Shown here: piece by piece, positions 1-6,856 of the stretch | How the letters are laid out: each line of letters starts with the position of its first letter | Position numbering within the stretch: position 1 is the stretch's first letter | Assembly: GCA_019423755.1 (NCBI GenBank) | Contig: JAHZAU010000023.1 | Location: 1-32,580, forward strand | Length of the DNA stretch: 32,580 nucleotides | Direction of reading: 5' to 3' | Source: Oscillospiraceae bacterium | GTDB lineage: Bacteria; Bacillota; Clostridia; Oscillospirales; Ruminococcaceae | The notes under the pieces: generated by a model | Databases searched by the model: none | The model's input: only the letters and a program-made list of their open reading frames with translations | Told to the model about the DNA's origin: nothing | Translations under genes and position numbers: made by a program

Positions 1-580
1 CGTCCAGCTTGGGGGCGCCCCGCCGCAGCATGGTCCCCACCTCGGACAAAAGCTGCCCTTTGGGATCGGTGACCACATAGGAACTGTGCATCTGCATGAG
101 GGAGGGTTTGACGAAGAAACGGGTCTTGCCGCTGCCGCTGCCGCCGATGACCAGGATGTTCTTGTTCCGGGCGTACTTGGGATTTTTCGGGCGGCTGGAC
201 ATGGTAAGCTTTTCCGTCTGAGTCAGAGGGATGTTCCAGTCGGGGACCGGATCGACATAGGGGGCAATATCCGCCGCCGTGCCCCATCGGGCGCTGCCGT
301 ACTCAATGCCCTTGCGGTATTTGCGGGCGTTTTTCCCTTTGGCGTACACCGCCAGCCGGACGATGACCGCCCCGGCGATGCCCACCAGCAGGTCCAGGGG
401 ATGCAGGCTGGGCAGCCCAGAAGAAAACGCCTCCGTAAAGCCCTGGCTCAAATGCAGGAACTTTTCAGAGGCGTCAAGGCCGGGCGCAAGGCGCACCGCC
501 TGGCAGAGCTTATCAAAGAGATACACGAACAGCAGATACGGGAGGTTGGGGAGCAGCTTTTTCTTCCAGTCAACCGTCAT
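1..580 (-). CDS. VirD4/TraG-type conjugative coupling protein, N-terminal part (cut by window edge)
   Basis: Inner-membrane ATPase that brings the relaxase-DNA complex to the type IV secretion channel during conjugation. The 193 visible residues show two hydrophobic segments (about 12-24 and 63-80), a stretch typical of this family (KGIEYGSARWGT, about 90-101) and a clear Walker A, GGSGSGKT, at 146-153, followed by VVTDPKG. Family members usually run near 600 residues, so most of the ATPase lies beyond position 1. The ATG at 578-580 overlaps the stop of the upstream pcfB-like gene by 4 nt, so the two are translationally coupled. The family is firm from the Walker A context; nothing can be said about whether the missing part is intact. 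Confidence 0.9.
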   Translation of the reverse strand, partial: MTVDWKKKLLPNLPYLLFVYLFDKLCQAVRLAPGLDASEKFLHLSQGFTEAFSSGLPSLHPLDLLVGIAGAVIVRLAVYAKGKNARKYRKGIEYGSARWGTAADIAPYVDPVPDWNIPLTQTEKLTMSSRPKNPKYARNKNILVIGGSGSGKTRFFVKPSLMQMHSSYVVTDPKGQLLSEVGTMLRRGAPKLD

Positions 581-1065
581 AATTCCACACCCCGGTCTTT
601 GGTCTTGACCTTCTCCCGCTGGCGGTGCTGGGCTTTGGCCTGCTGCTTCGCCTGGTCCAGCTCCTTGCGGATGGAGGGCTTTTTCTCTTTCTCCAGGTTC
701 TTTGCGGAGAACTCCCGAAAGGCCGCCGTGATAACATCGGCATCCCGGCCCTTGAAGAACACCAGATAGCGGGGTATCTCGCCGCTGGTATCCTTTTTCA
801 GCGCGAAGTCAATGCCGTACTTCTTGGCGGTGGCGGAAAAGGCCCGGATGTTCTGGTCGGTGATCTCGATGTTGGAAACGCCGGTGTTGTGCTTCATCAG
901 CTGCCGGAGGGTCTGCTTGCCGTGGTGCAGCTTGGTCTTGTGGCCGGTCACGCCTTTCTGCATCTCGTCCAGCACTTTTTTCATGGCCTGTTGCAGCATC
1001 CCGGCGGAGAGCTTGGTGGCCTCCACACAGAGGGCAACGGTGCGCTGGGTGACTTCTTCCTGCAT
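577..1065 (-). CDS. pcfB: PcfB family protein (DUF3801)
   Basis: A 162-residue soluble, highly charged protein of the PcfB/DUF3801 family, found next to the coupling protein in Gram-positive conjugative elements and thought to be a relaxosome or coupling accessory factor. The N-terminal half (TVALCVEATKLSAGMLQQAMKK, then a GKQTLRQLMKHN stretch) matches the family pattern. The C-terminal end is a lysine/glutamine-rich helix (about 125-160). The ATG at 1065 follows AAGGAGGT with 8 nt spacing. It begins 6 nt after the DUF6017 gene stops and overlaps the coupling-protein start, so the three genes form one leftward operon. Family assignment rests on recalled sequence pattern and gene order. Confidence 0.8.
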   Translation of the reverse strand: MQEEVTQRTVALCVEATKLSAGMLQQAMKKVLDEMQKGVTGHKTKLHHGKQTLRQLMKHNTGVSNIEITDQNIRAFSATAKKYGIDFALKKDTSGEIPRYLVFFKGRDADVITAAFREFSAKNLEKEKKPSIRKELDQAKQQAKAQHRQREKVKTKDRGVEL

Positions 1066-1071
1066 GAGTGA

Positions 1072-1965
1072 TTACCTCCTTTCTCCGCTGCCGTACAGGT
1101 CGTGGTTCACCAGGGACGCATAGTAGCTGTCGATGGTGGCCGGGGCGTTATACAGGGCAGCCAGCAGATATTTCTTGATGTTGCGGACATAGGTGGTGTT
1201 CTCCCGCATACGGTCCAGCACATACTCGATGTGGGAACTGTTCAGCTTCAGGAACCGGGATTTGACCACCTCCGCCGGATAGTCGTCCCCGGCAATGCGG
1301 ATCGTCTCCCTGCGGGAACAGACGGTATCCACCATGAGCTCCACCAGCTCGTTCAGACGGTCACGGTCCATGCGCTCGTTCTGTACGAGGATGTCATACT
1401 CGATATTCTCCAAAATCAGTTCCCGATAGCTCTCTCGCTCCCGCATCCAGTCCCGTCCGGTCCGTTTGGCCCCTGCGGGGGTTTGGGGGCTTGATTGGAT
1501 AGGATTTGATCCTTCCGTACTTGATGAATCAGTATTTTGTTCTTCAGGATTTCTTTTCTCTTTATTTAATTGCGGCCGGTTTTCCAGACATGGGTTATCC
1601 ATATCCGGGTTTTCCGTATCTGGACAAGCCGTATCCGGCTCGTCCTCACACGGCTGGCCCGTGTCCGGGGGATGGGGTGTCTCGTAGATGACATACTCCA
1701 CGTCCACGATCTTGCCCTTGCTGTCCCGCAGACGGTTGCGGACTATGTACCCGGCCCGCTCCAGCTCTTTCAGAGCTGATCCGATGCTGTCCGTTCCTTC
1801 CTTGCAGATTTTAGCCAAGCCCCTGGTGGTGTAGTTCCAGTCCTCCGGCAAAGACAGCATCATGGAGAGTAGCCCTTTTGACTTCAGCGACAGCCCAGCG
1901 TTGCGCAGGTGATGGTTGGACATCACCGTATAATCGCGGGTTTTCTCAATACGAAATACCGCCAT
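1072..1965 (-). CDS. Replication-initiator-like winged-helix protein (RepA N-terminal / DUF6017)
   Basis: A 297-residue protein with the N-terminal winged helix seen in replication initiators of Gram-positive conjugative elements: FRIEKTRDYTVMSNHHLRN, then LSLKSKGLLSMMLSLP and an HTH-like segment (TTRGLAKICKEGTDSIGSALKELERAGYI, about 47-75). The middle (about 97-170) is a low-complexity acidic/proline linker. The C-terminal half (about 175-290) fits DUF6017, with the WMRERESYRELILENIEYDIL pattern. Its probable role is replication or control of the excised element. ATG at 1965 has a strong AAGGGAGGTG site just upstream. It is the first gene of the leftward transfer operon visible here. It could be a transcription regulator rather than a true initiator. 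Confidence 0.8.
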   Translation of the reverse strand: MAVFRIEKTRDYTVMSNHHLRNAGLSLKSKGLLSMMLSLPEDWNYTTRGLAKICKEGTDSIGSALKELERAGYIVRNRLRDSKGKIVDVEYVIYETPHPPDTGQPCEDEPDTACPDTENPDMDNPCLENRPQLNKEKRNPEEQNTDSSSTEGSNPIQSSPQTPAGAKRTGRDWMRERESYRELILENIEYDILVQNERMDRDRLNELVELMVDTVCSRRETIRIAGDDYPAEVVKSRFLKLNSSHIEYVLDRMRENTTYVRNIKKYLLAALYNAPATIDSYYASLVNHDLYGSGERR

Positions 1966-2446
1966 AATCTCACCTCCCTTCGGCGGTCTGAAAAAGTGTT
2001 TGTTTTTGAGGAAAAGACAGCCTCTACGCCGCCCGGATACCCCGGAGGGGAAAACCTATGGACGGCTATTTTTCGGACAATTGTAGAGTGGAAAATATGA
2101 GATTCTTGGCTCCTTTCGGTGCAGTTTTGTAGTAAAGGTAGAGTATCATTCTTATTAATTGCTCAAAGAGTAATAGAGTGTGAAATGTAAATGGGCACAA
2201 AAAATGCCATGGGAGCTAAACCCATGACATGATTTAATACTATGAGGGCATATTGCCGCAAAGAGAAAACAATGTTATAATAAACAAAATGGTTAATATA
2301 CACAAAATAGTGCTATTTCAGTTTAAGAACCCCGTTCAAAGCGTAAGGATGACGATTGATTCCAGTGAAAGATTGCGTTTTTCAATTTAATTAAAACTGG
2401 TCGTGTATTAGATTGATTGTGAGAATTGTATAGGTTAAAAAGAGTA
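1966..2446. other. Gene-poor junction between transfer backbone and AT-rich cargo
   Basis: No convincing gene lies between the DUF6017 start and the small ORF ending at 2447. Composition changes here from GC-rich to AT-rich at about position 2090. A terminator-like hairpin sits at 2198-2226. The open frame at 2323-2562 on the minus strand overlaps the better small ORF and has no good ribosome site. Confidence 0.6.
2196..2229 (-). terminator. Rho-independent terminator of the small divergent gene
   Basis: Read on the minus strand, CATGGG (2221-2226) pairs with CCCATG (2208-2213) across a 7-nt loop. The stem extends through a mismatch to CAT/ATG and is followed by a six-T run (about 2198-2203). 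The position suits ending the leftward transcript of the gene at 2447-2653. Confidence 0.55.
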
Positions 2447-2653
2447 CTAGCAACTGGGTGGGGATGAATTATGAGGACTGATTCTTGTTTCATAGTAGTG
2501 TTGGGCTTCTTTTGCAGCAGATAATATGCTATCTGCCCATCCGTGTCCACAGTTAACTTCAAAATTTGCGTGTTGACCTAGTATACACCAAAAATACATT
2601 GGGACATTGTTGATAAGCTCAGGAACAAGATTAATACTAATGCGATAAATCAT
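2447..2653 (-). CDS. Small uncharacterised protein, divergent from the defence-like cassette
   Basis: A possible 68-residue protein transcribed away from the cassette, with its start 45 nt from the DUF262 gene start. ATG at 2653 has GAGGG about 10 nt upstream. The sequence looks like a real compact protein: aromatic/cysteine-rich centre (NVPMYFWCILGQHANFEVNCGHGW, about 15-38) followed by a helix with SILSAAKEAQHYYE. That layout recalls small proteins seen scattered in mobile islands, but no family can be named. A terminator at 2196-2229 would end its transcript. It could be an accessory or control gene for the cassette, a remnant, or a chance ORF. Confidence 0.45.
   Translation of the reverse strand: MIYRISINLVPELINNVPMYFWCILGQHANFEVNCGHGWADSILSAAKEAQHYYETRISPHNSSPPSC
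2573..2600 (+). promoter_or_regulatory. Candidate promoter of the DUF262-ATPase cassette
   Basis: TTGACC (2573-2578), a 16-nt spacer and TACATT (2595-2600) lie about 100 nt upstream of the DUF262 start, inside the opposing small ORF. A second weaker candidate is TTGATA (2610-2615) with TAATAC (2632-2637). Neither is strong. Confidence 0.3.
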
Positions 2654-2698
2654 ATATACGGTTCCCTCGTTTTTTAATATTTTAAGGAGTATTGATGC

Positions 2699-4000
2699 AT
2701 GAACATTTTAAGCAATAAGGTGAAGGCTGAACTTGATAAAGTTATATCAATAGCCATAAACTACGGAGACGGCTCAATTAGCGAATCTCTGTTCAGAGAT
2801 GTATTACAATCATTGAAGCAAAATGTTGATGCTGTTCATCAAGCGGAAGAGTATTTGCTAGCATCTAATGTATCTATAATTCCAGATAGTGTTGCGGTTG
2901 AGGAAACGGATAATGATGCAACCGATGTTGATGTCGTATCGTCGAAAATCAAACCATATGATCCGTCTAAGATTGATATATTGCCAAAGAATCTTGCGCT
3001 CACCAATCTTTTGAGTCGAATTGAGAATGAGGAAATTGATTTGATGCCGGACTTCCAAAGAAAGTCTGGCCTGTGGACACCGACCCAGAAAAGTCAACTC
3101 ATTGAATCACTCATTTTGCGCATCCCATTACCCGCTTTTTACTTTGATGGTAGCGATAACGATAATTGGATTGTCATCGACGGACTGCAGCGGCTTACTA
3201 CCTTAAAAGAATTTTTTGTTGATAAGACACTTCATCTAAGTGGCATGGAGTTTTTGCGAGATTTAGAAGGTGCAGACTATAATAGTATGCCCAAAGTTTA
3301 TCTTCGCAGGATGGCCGAAACACAAGTTATATGTTACATTATTAGTCCAGGTGCACCAGTAAACTTAAAATATAATATATTTAAGCGAATTAACACGGGC
3401 GGTTTGGAACTTGAACCACAAGAAATTCGACATGCATTATTCCAAGGGTTTGCAACAAAATATTTGAAGCAACTTGCTGAAACCAAGATATTTTTAGAGG
3501 CTACAGGATATTCCGTACCTACTGATAGAATGCTTGATCGAGAATTTGTTTTACGCTTCATTGCCTTTTACGAGTTTGATTTAGAATCTTATAATGGTAG
3601 CATTGATGACTATCTCAATAGGGCAATGGAATGTATTAATATAAAATATGCAAAAGATCCTCAATACGCTGAGCAAATTCAAGACAGATTTATAAAGGCA
3701 CTGGACACTTGTTATGCTATTTTTGGAAAATTTGCTTTCCGTCGTATGCCTGATCAAGAAAGGAGAAGGTCGATTAGTAAAGCATTATTTGAGACATGGA
3801 CATCGTTAGTTGCGAAATTGCCCGCAGACCAGATGGTGCTTTTAAAAGAAAACAAGCATCAATTAATTAAGAAATATATGTCAATGTTTATTGATGATGA
3901 AGAATTTTACAAATCTATTGGAAGCGGAAAAGTGGCAGCTGTTAAGAAGAGATTTGAAAAAATCTCTAACCTAATAGAGAAGGTACTAGAAAATGATTGA
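2699..4000 (+). CDS. DUF262 family protein (ParB/Srx-fold, GmrS-like N-terminal domain)
   Basis: First gene of a three-gene cassette. The DUF262 domain is recognisable by PDFQRKSGLW (117-126), the SQLIESLILRIPLP helix (132-145), the nucleotide-binding/catalytic-type motif VIDGLQRLTTL (159-169, with L where DGQQR is usual) and FKRINTGG with QEIRHAL (228-247). In known families this domain senses or hydrolyses nucleotides, or acts in restriction of modified DNA (GmrS part of GmrSD). No HNH/DUF1524 nuclease partner domain is visible in its 433 residues. The first 85 residues are helical and acidic. Start at 2699 has AAGGAGT 9 nt upstream. The stop overlaps the next ATG by 8 nt, indicating coupling. 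AT-rich codon use differs from the element backbone. Confidence 0.85.
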   Translation: MNILSNKVKAELDKVISIAINYGDGSISESLFRDVLQSLKQNVDAVHQAEEYLLASNVSIIPDSVAVEETDNDATDVDVVSSKIKPYDPSKIDILPKNLALTNLLSRIENEEIDLMPDFQRKSGLWTPTQKSQLIESLILRIPLPAFYFDGSDNDNWIVIDGLQRLTTLKEFFVDKTLHLSGMEFLRDLEGADYNSMPKVYLRRMAETQVICYIISPGAPVNLKYNIFKRINTGGLELEPQEIRHALFQGFATKYLKQLAETKIFLEATGYSVPTDRMLDREFVLRFIAFYEFDLESYNGSIDDYLNRAMECINIKYAKDPQYAEQIQDRFIKALDTCYAIFGKFAFRRMPDQERRRSISKALFETWTSLVAKLPADQMVLLKENKHQLIKKYMSMFIDDEEFYKSIGSGKVAAVKKRFEKISNLIEKVLEND

Positions 4001-5069
4001 TAATATTTCTATACATAATTTTAAGTGTTTTGAGTCCATTGACTTATCTCTAGGCACGCTAAATGTTTTCTCAGGAATAAATGGCATGGGTAAATCGACA
4101 GCTATTCAATCGTTATTATTAGTAAAACAATCACAAGAACAATATCCATCCCTCCAATATCTGATTTTAAATGGTGATTATACTACTTTAGGGGTTGGAA
4201 AAGACATTCTTTATGAGAATGCTGATAAAGATGAAATTACATTTACATTTAAAGACAAATCTGGAGAATTAATTATAAGAACCTCGTATGAAGCTGAATC
4301 AGATGTTTTAAATGCAGACTTATTAAATAGCCAAATAATTGAAAGCCTCAAGTCGGACTTTGAGTATATTAATGCAGGAAGACTTTCACCCCAAACTGTA
4401 TATGAAAAATCTAGTCTTTATGTAAACAATAAATCTCAGCTTGGAATTTTTGGCCAATATACTGCACATTATTTAGCAATACATCAGGATGATCCTATTG
4501 AAGAAGATGGAAAATCCTATACGCTTAAAGATCTAATACAGCAGTGGCTCGATAAAATATCTCCAAATGTAAAGCTCAATATTAAAACTATTCCTAATAC
4601 GGATTTAGCTCAGATAAATTACTACTATACTCAGGCCCCAACAGCAATAAAAACGGGTGAATATCGACCCACCAATGTTGGATTTGGGATTTCGTATGTA
4701 TTACCAGTAATAACTGCACTTTTAAAGGCAAAACCGGGTGACATATTGATCATAGAAAATCCCGAAGCTCATCTTCATCCTCATGGTCAACTGGAAATGG
4801 GAGAATTAATAGCACGAAGTGCTGCTCGTGGTGTCCAAATCTTTATTGAAACACACAGTGACCATGTATTGAATGGGCTTCGCATTGGAGTTAAAAATGA
4901 TTTAATTGATGCAGAAGCGACCAGACTGTTTTTCTTTGAAGCGATTAACGAAGATGGGAAGGTACAGCATATCGCCCAAACACCCCAAATTCTACCTGAT
5001 GGGCGGTTAGATTTTTGGCCAGATGGCTTTTTTGACGAATGGGAAAAGGCACTTGATCAGATAGTTTAA
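3993..5069 (+). CDS. AAA/ABC-type ATPase with DUF3696-like C-terminus (OLD/RecF-like)
   Basis: A 358-residue SMC/RecF-type ATPase without a long coiled coil. Walker A is GINGMGKST (28-36), following NFKCFESIDLSLGTLNVFSG. Walker B with the catalytic acidic pair is ILIIENPEAH (251-260) and the H-loop is ETHSDH (286-291). NVGFGISYVLPVI (228-240) is in the place of the signature region. The end (LDFWPDGFFDEW, 339-350) is the short tail typical of DUF3696 proteins. Such ATPases are common energy or sensor modules in phage-defence operons. Start ATG overlaps the end of the DUF262 gene. A possible role is sensing phage or DNA damage and triggering a partner; the substrate is unknown. Confidence 0.85.
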   Translation: MIDNISIHNFKCFESIDLSLGTLNVFSGINGMGKSTAIQSLLLVKQSQEQYPSLQYLILNGDYTTLGVGKDILYENADKDEITFTFKDKSGELIIRTSYEAESDVLNADLLNSQIIESLKSDFEYINAGRLSPQTVYEKSSLYVNNKSQLGIFGQYTAHYLAIHQDDPIEEDGKSYTLKDLIQQWLDKISPNVKLNIKTIPNTDLAQINYYYTQAPTAIKTGEYRPTNVGFGISYVLPVITALLKAKPGDILIIENPEAHLHPHGQLEMGELIARSAARGVQIFIETHSDHVLNGLRIGVKNDLIDAEATRLFFFEAINEDGKVQHIAQTPQILPDGRLDFWPDGFFDEWEKALDQIV

Positions 5070-5079
5070 TGGTGATAAC

Positions 5080-6033
5080 ATGCAACTAGTATTAAACGAG
5101 ATGTCTGTTTCTGAAGGCCCACAAAAGGATCAAACGGCGGAGGAAACATTTAATACATTCCTTTTGACATACTCAAAATTAATAAATAAATATCACAATA
5201 TTTCAAGGAGTATTTTGTCCTCTGTCGATATTAATTCCCTATATATTGCACCAAACTATTGTGTTGCTCAGTGGAGAAACTCAAAAATTGACAGGGAGTT
5301 AAAAAGACGATTCCTAGGGATGTGCCAACATATTCAACGGGTTGAGCCATCTGAAGATGAACTAATCTGTGAGACAGAATTTGGAAAATCTGGAGGCGGC
5401 ATACAACTAGCAGCAGAAAATGTCGCCCCACTAATAAGTTTTTCATTTTCGGATGAATGGAAAGAACCAAAAATACCATGCCGTATATATCGCATGGCGT
5501 ATGATGATTTTTTAAACGGAGATTTTCTCTATAATTTTTCAACCGAAGGAACTATTTCTGATAATAGTGAGTGGCTACGATCTGAATTTGAAAAATATAT
5601 AGAGGATATTAAAACCCCATCACAACTTATGGAAAAATTGCCCGAGGCATTTCCTTCGCTACACTTTATTGAGAACGCCACAAATCAAATTGCTTGTGAC
5701 GTTACAACTGTGACTGTTCCAATTATAGCGGAAAGATTGTTCCAACTTGAAAAATACTTTTCAGCTTGGGATGGGGAGATTTTCCAACCAGAAACATTTC
5801 CACCCAGAACTATTTCTCCTGAGTCGAAGAAAACCTTAAAGGACTACAAGAAGGAACATACTTTTTTATATGATGGGCAGGAGATTCTTGTCAGTTATCA
5901 TATGCGCTACACAGGCGGGAATATCCCTGGTAGGATATATTTTTATCCGGACCATGTCACCAAAAAATGCGTTATCTGCAGCTTAACAACAAAGTTACCA
6001 ACTGTGACAGAACCAAAGTCAAAGGTTAGATAA
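5080..6033 (+). CDS. Unknown third protein of the DUF262-ATPase cassette
   Basis: A 317-residue soluble protein beginning 10 nt after the ATPase stop, in the same AT-rich block, so almost certainly part of the same operon. I recognise no catalytic motif. The N-terminal ~90 residues are helical (TFNTFLLTYSKLINKYHNISRSIL). The middle is mixed. The C-terminal ~50 residues form a compact beta-rich module ending HMRYTGGNIPGRIYFYPD and ICSLTTKLPT, a layout seen at the ends of several uncharacterised defence-island proteins. The ribosome site is weak (ATGGTGATAAC), which fits coupling to the ATPase. It is the candidate effector or specificity subunit, by position only. Confidence 0.7.
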   Translation: MQLVLNEMSVSEGPQKDQTAEETFNTFLLTYSKLINKYHNISRSILSSVDINSLYIAPNYCVAQWRNSKIDRELKRRFLGMCQHIQRVEPSEDELICETEFGKSGGGIQLAAENVAPLISFSFSDEWKEPKIPCRIYRMAYDDFLNGDFLYNFSTEGTISDNSEWLRSEFEKYIEDIKTPSQLMEKLPEAFPSLHFIENATNQIACDVTTVTVPIIAERLFQLEKYFSAWDGEIFQPETFPPRTISPESKKTLKDYKKEHTFLYDGQEILVSYHMRYTGGNIPGRIYFYPDHVTKKCVICSLTTKLPTVTEPKSKVR

Positions 6034-6074
6034 TACACTCATCTCGATTGAACCTCTTTTGTAATATTGCTATA

Positions 6075-6115
6075 CCGCCGCAGGTTTAATAAACCTGCGG
6101 CGGCCCTATATTTTC
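6075..6115 (+). terminator. Terminator after the defence-like cassette
   Basis: A perfect 14-bp inverted repeat: CCGCCGCAGGTTTA at 6075-6088 with its complement at 6090-6103, followed on the plus strand by a T-rich stretch (6108-6120). It lies between the convergent third cassette gene and the excisionase gene, so it may serve both strands. Confidence 0.75.
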
Positions 6116-6319
6116 TTATTTTTCCTCTATCTTCAGCCAATCCTCAAAGGACTTCCTGGAGATGCGGATCATGTTGCCGATGCGGATCGTCTTGAACAAT
6201 CCGGAGTTGGCGAGTTTATAGGCCGTAGCGCGGCCGATACCGAGAATGGCTGCGATGTCATTCACGGTGTATGTTCTGCTTTGGGGCGTTCCTTTTTCGT
6301 TGGGTGTGTTGGTGCTCAT
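6116..6319 (-). CDS. Excisionase-family helix-turn-helix protein
   Basis: A 67-residue MerR/Xis-like winged-helix protein: YTVNDIAAILGIGRATAYKLANSG (17-40) is the helix-turn-helix, then FKTIRIGNMIRISRKSFEDWL forms the wing and last helix. Proteins of this family bind att-region repeats and direct excision of conjugative elements; some act as plain regulators. The ATG at 6319 was chosen over the in-frame one at 6349 because GGAGG lies 7 nt upstream of it. It sits 227 nt from the probable att site. Direct repeats TGCTAATA lie just upstream (6338-6410). No integrase accompanies it, which is odd for an Xis. Confidence 0.8.
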   Translation of the reverse strand: MSTNTPNEKGTPQSRTYTVNDIAAILGIGRATAYKLANSGLFKTIRIGNMIRISRKSFEDWLKIEEK

Positions 6320-6337
6320 AAGATTATCCTCCATCTG

Positions 6338-6410
6338 TGCTAATAGCATTTTGAAATGGCCCCTGGAAGCCCTCTGTCACAAGGGGTTCCTGCTAATACC
6401 TTGCTAATAC
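6338..6410 (+). repeat. Three direct TGCTAATA repeats near the element end
   Basis: TGCTAATA occurs at 6338-6345, 6391-6398 and 6402-6409; the last two extend to TGCTAATAC and are 11 bp apart, one helical turn. They lie between the excisionase start and the tRNA-derived end. This layout fits arm-type binding sites for an integrase or Xis. The function is inferred. Confidence 0.45.
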
Positions 6411-6546
6411 GACATTTGAAAAGCCGTTGTAAGGCAGCATATTTCAGGGGAATTTGTGCAAATTGACCTGCCTCCAGGCAGCACAATTTGCGAAGAAATA
6501 ACACGGGAAGATATGATATGAACAATTTACGAAATGGTACGCCGTA

Positions 6547-6590
6547 CTCCTAAGGGCTAGTTGAGGGTTCGATTCCCCCAGGGGGTGCCA
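6547..6590 (+). other. 3' half of a tRNA gene: probable att site of the conjugative element
   Basis: The sequence ends exactly like a tRNA: T-arm GAGGG-TTCGATT-CCCCC (one A/C mismatch), seven acceptor bases AGGGGGT, discriminator G and CCA at 6588-6590. CTCCTAA at 6547-6553 resembles the anticodon loop of tRNA-Arg(CCT), followed by GGGCT and a four-base variable region. The sequence upstream does not complete a tRNA (no matching acceptor 5' strand), so the 5' half should lie at the other end of the element. A normal tRNA-type terminator follows. The tRNA identity is tentative. Confidence 0.55.
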
Positions 6591-6595
6591 ACAAG

Positions 6596-6642
6596 AAAAG
6601 ACCGCTGCAAGCCATGTTTCGTGGTTTACAGCGGTCTTTTGT
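6596..6642 (+). terminator. Rho-independent terminator behind the tRNA end
   Basis: AAAAGACCGCTG (6597-6607) pairs with CAGCGGTCTTTT (6629-6640), enclosing a smaller AAGCCA/TGGTTT stem, with T-rich sequence after it. It would end transcription of the intact tRNA gene in an empty chromosome. Confidence 0.8.
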
Positions 6643-6667
6643 TTTGGGTTTGAGTCAGATGATGCCG

Positions 6668-6838
6668 TTATGAAATTCCTTTGGAAGAAGCCGGATTTTT
6701 CGGCTTCATGCTCCAAAATACCACATTCATCAGGACGACAGTCAGCAAAACAACTGCCATTCCAACCCAAAAGCCCATATTGATCCCGAAAAGGGATGTG
6801 GTACCAAACAGATTCATGTAAATCGTTGCCCAATTCAT
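6668..6838 (-). CDS. Small membrane protein following the Mg2+ ATPase
   Basis: A 56-residue protein with one strong transmembrane helix (about 20-42, INMGFWVGMAVVLLTVVLMNVVFW) and a basic, serine-rich tail (SMKPKNPASSKG). ATG at 6838 was preferred because GGAGGT lies 7 nt upstream; the longer frame would need TTG. It begins 18 nt after the mgtA stop and so is the last gene of that transcript. Small single-helix proteins regulate MgtA-type pumps in enterobacteria (MgtS, MgtR). No sequence relation to those is claimed, but gene order suggests a subunit or stability factor for the pump. Confidence 0.75.
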   Translation of the reverse strand: MNWATIYMNLFGTTSLFGINMGFWVGMAVVLLTVVLMNVVFWSMKPKNPASSKGIS

Positions 6839-6856
6839 CGTAAGTACCTCCAATCG

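Noticed and set aside
2323..2562. 79-codon minus-strand frame in the cargo junction
   Set aside because: Overlaps the better small ORF in another frame, lacks a ribosome site and has no protein-like pattern.
6515..6590. A complete tRNA gene
   Set aside because: The 5' half does not pair with the acceptor or anticodon 3' strands, so only the 3' half is present.
6340..6833. Minus-strand frames across the tRNA end and its terminator
   Set aside because: They cross a tRNA end and terminator and overlap the small membrane gene; no coding support.
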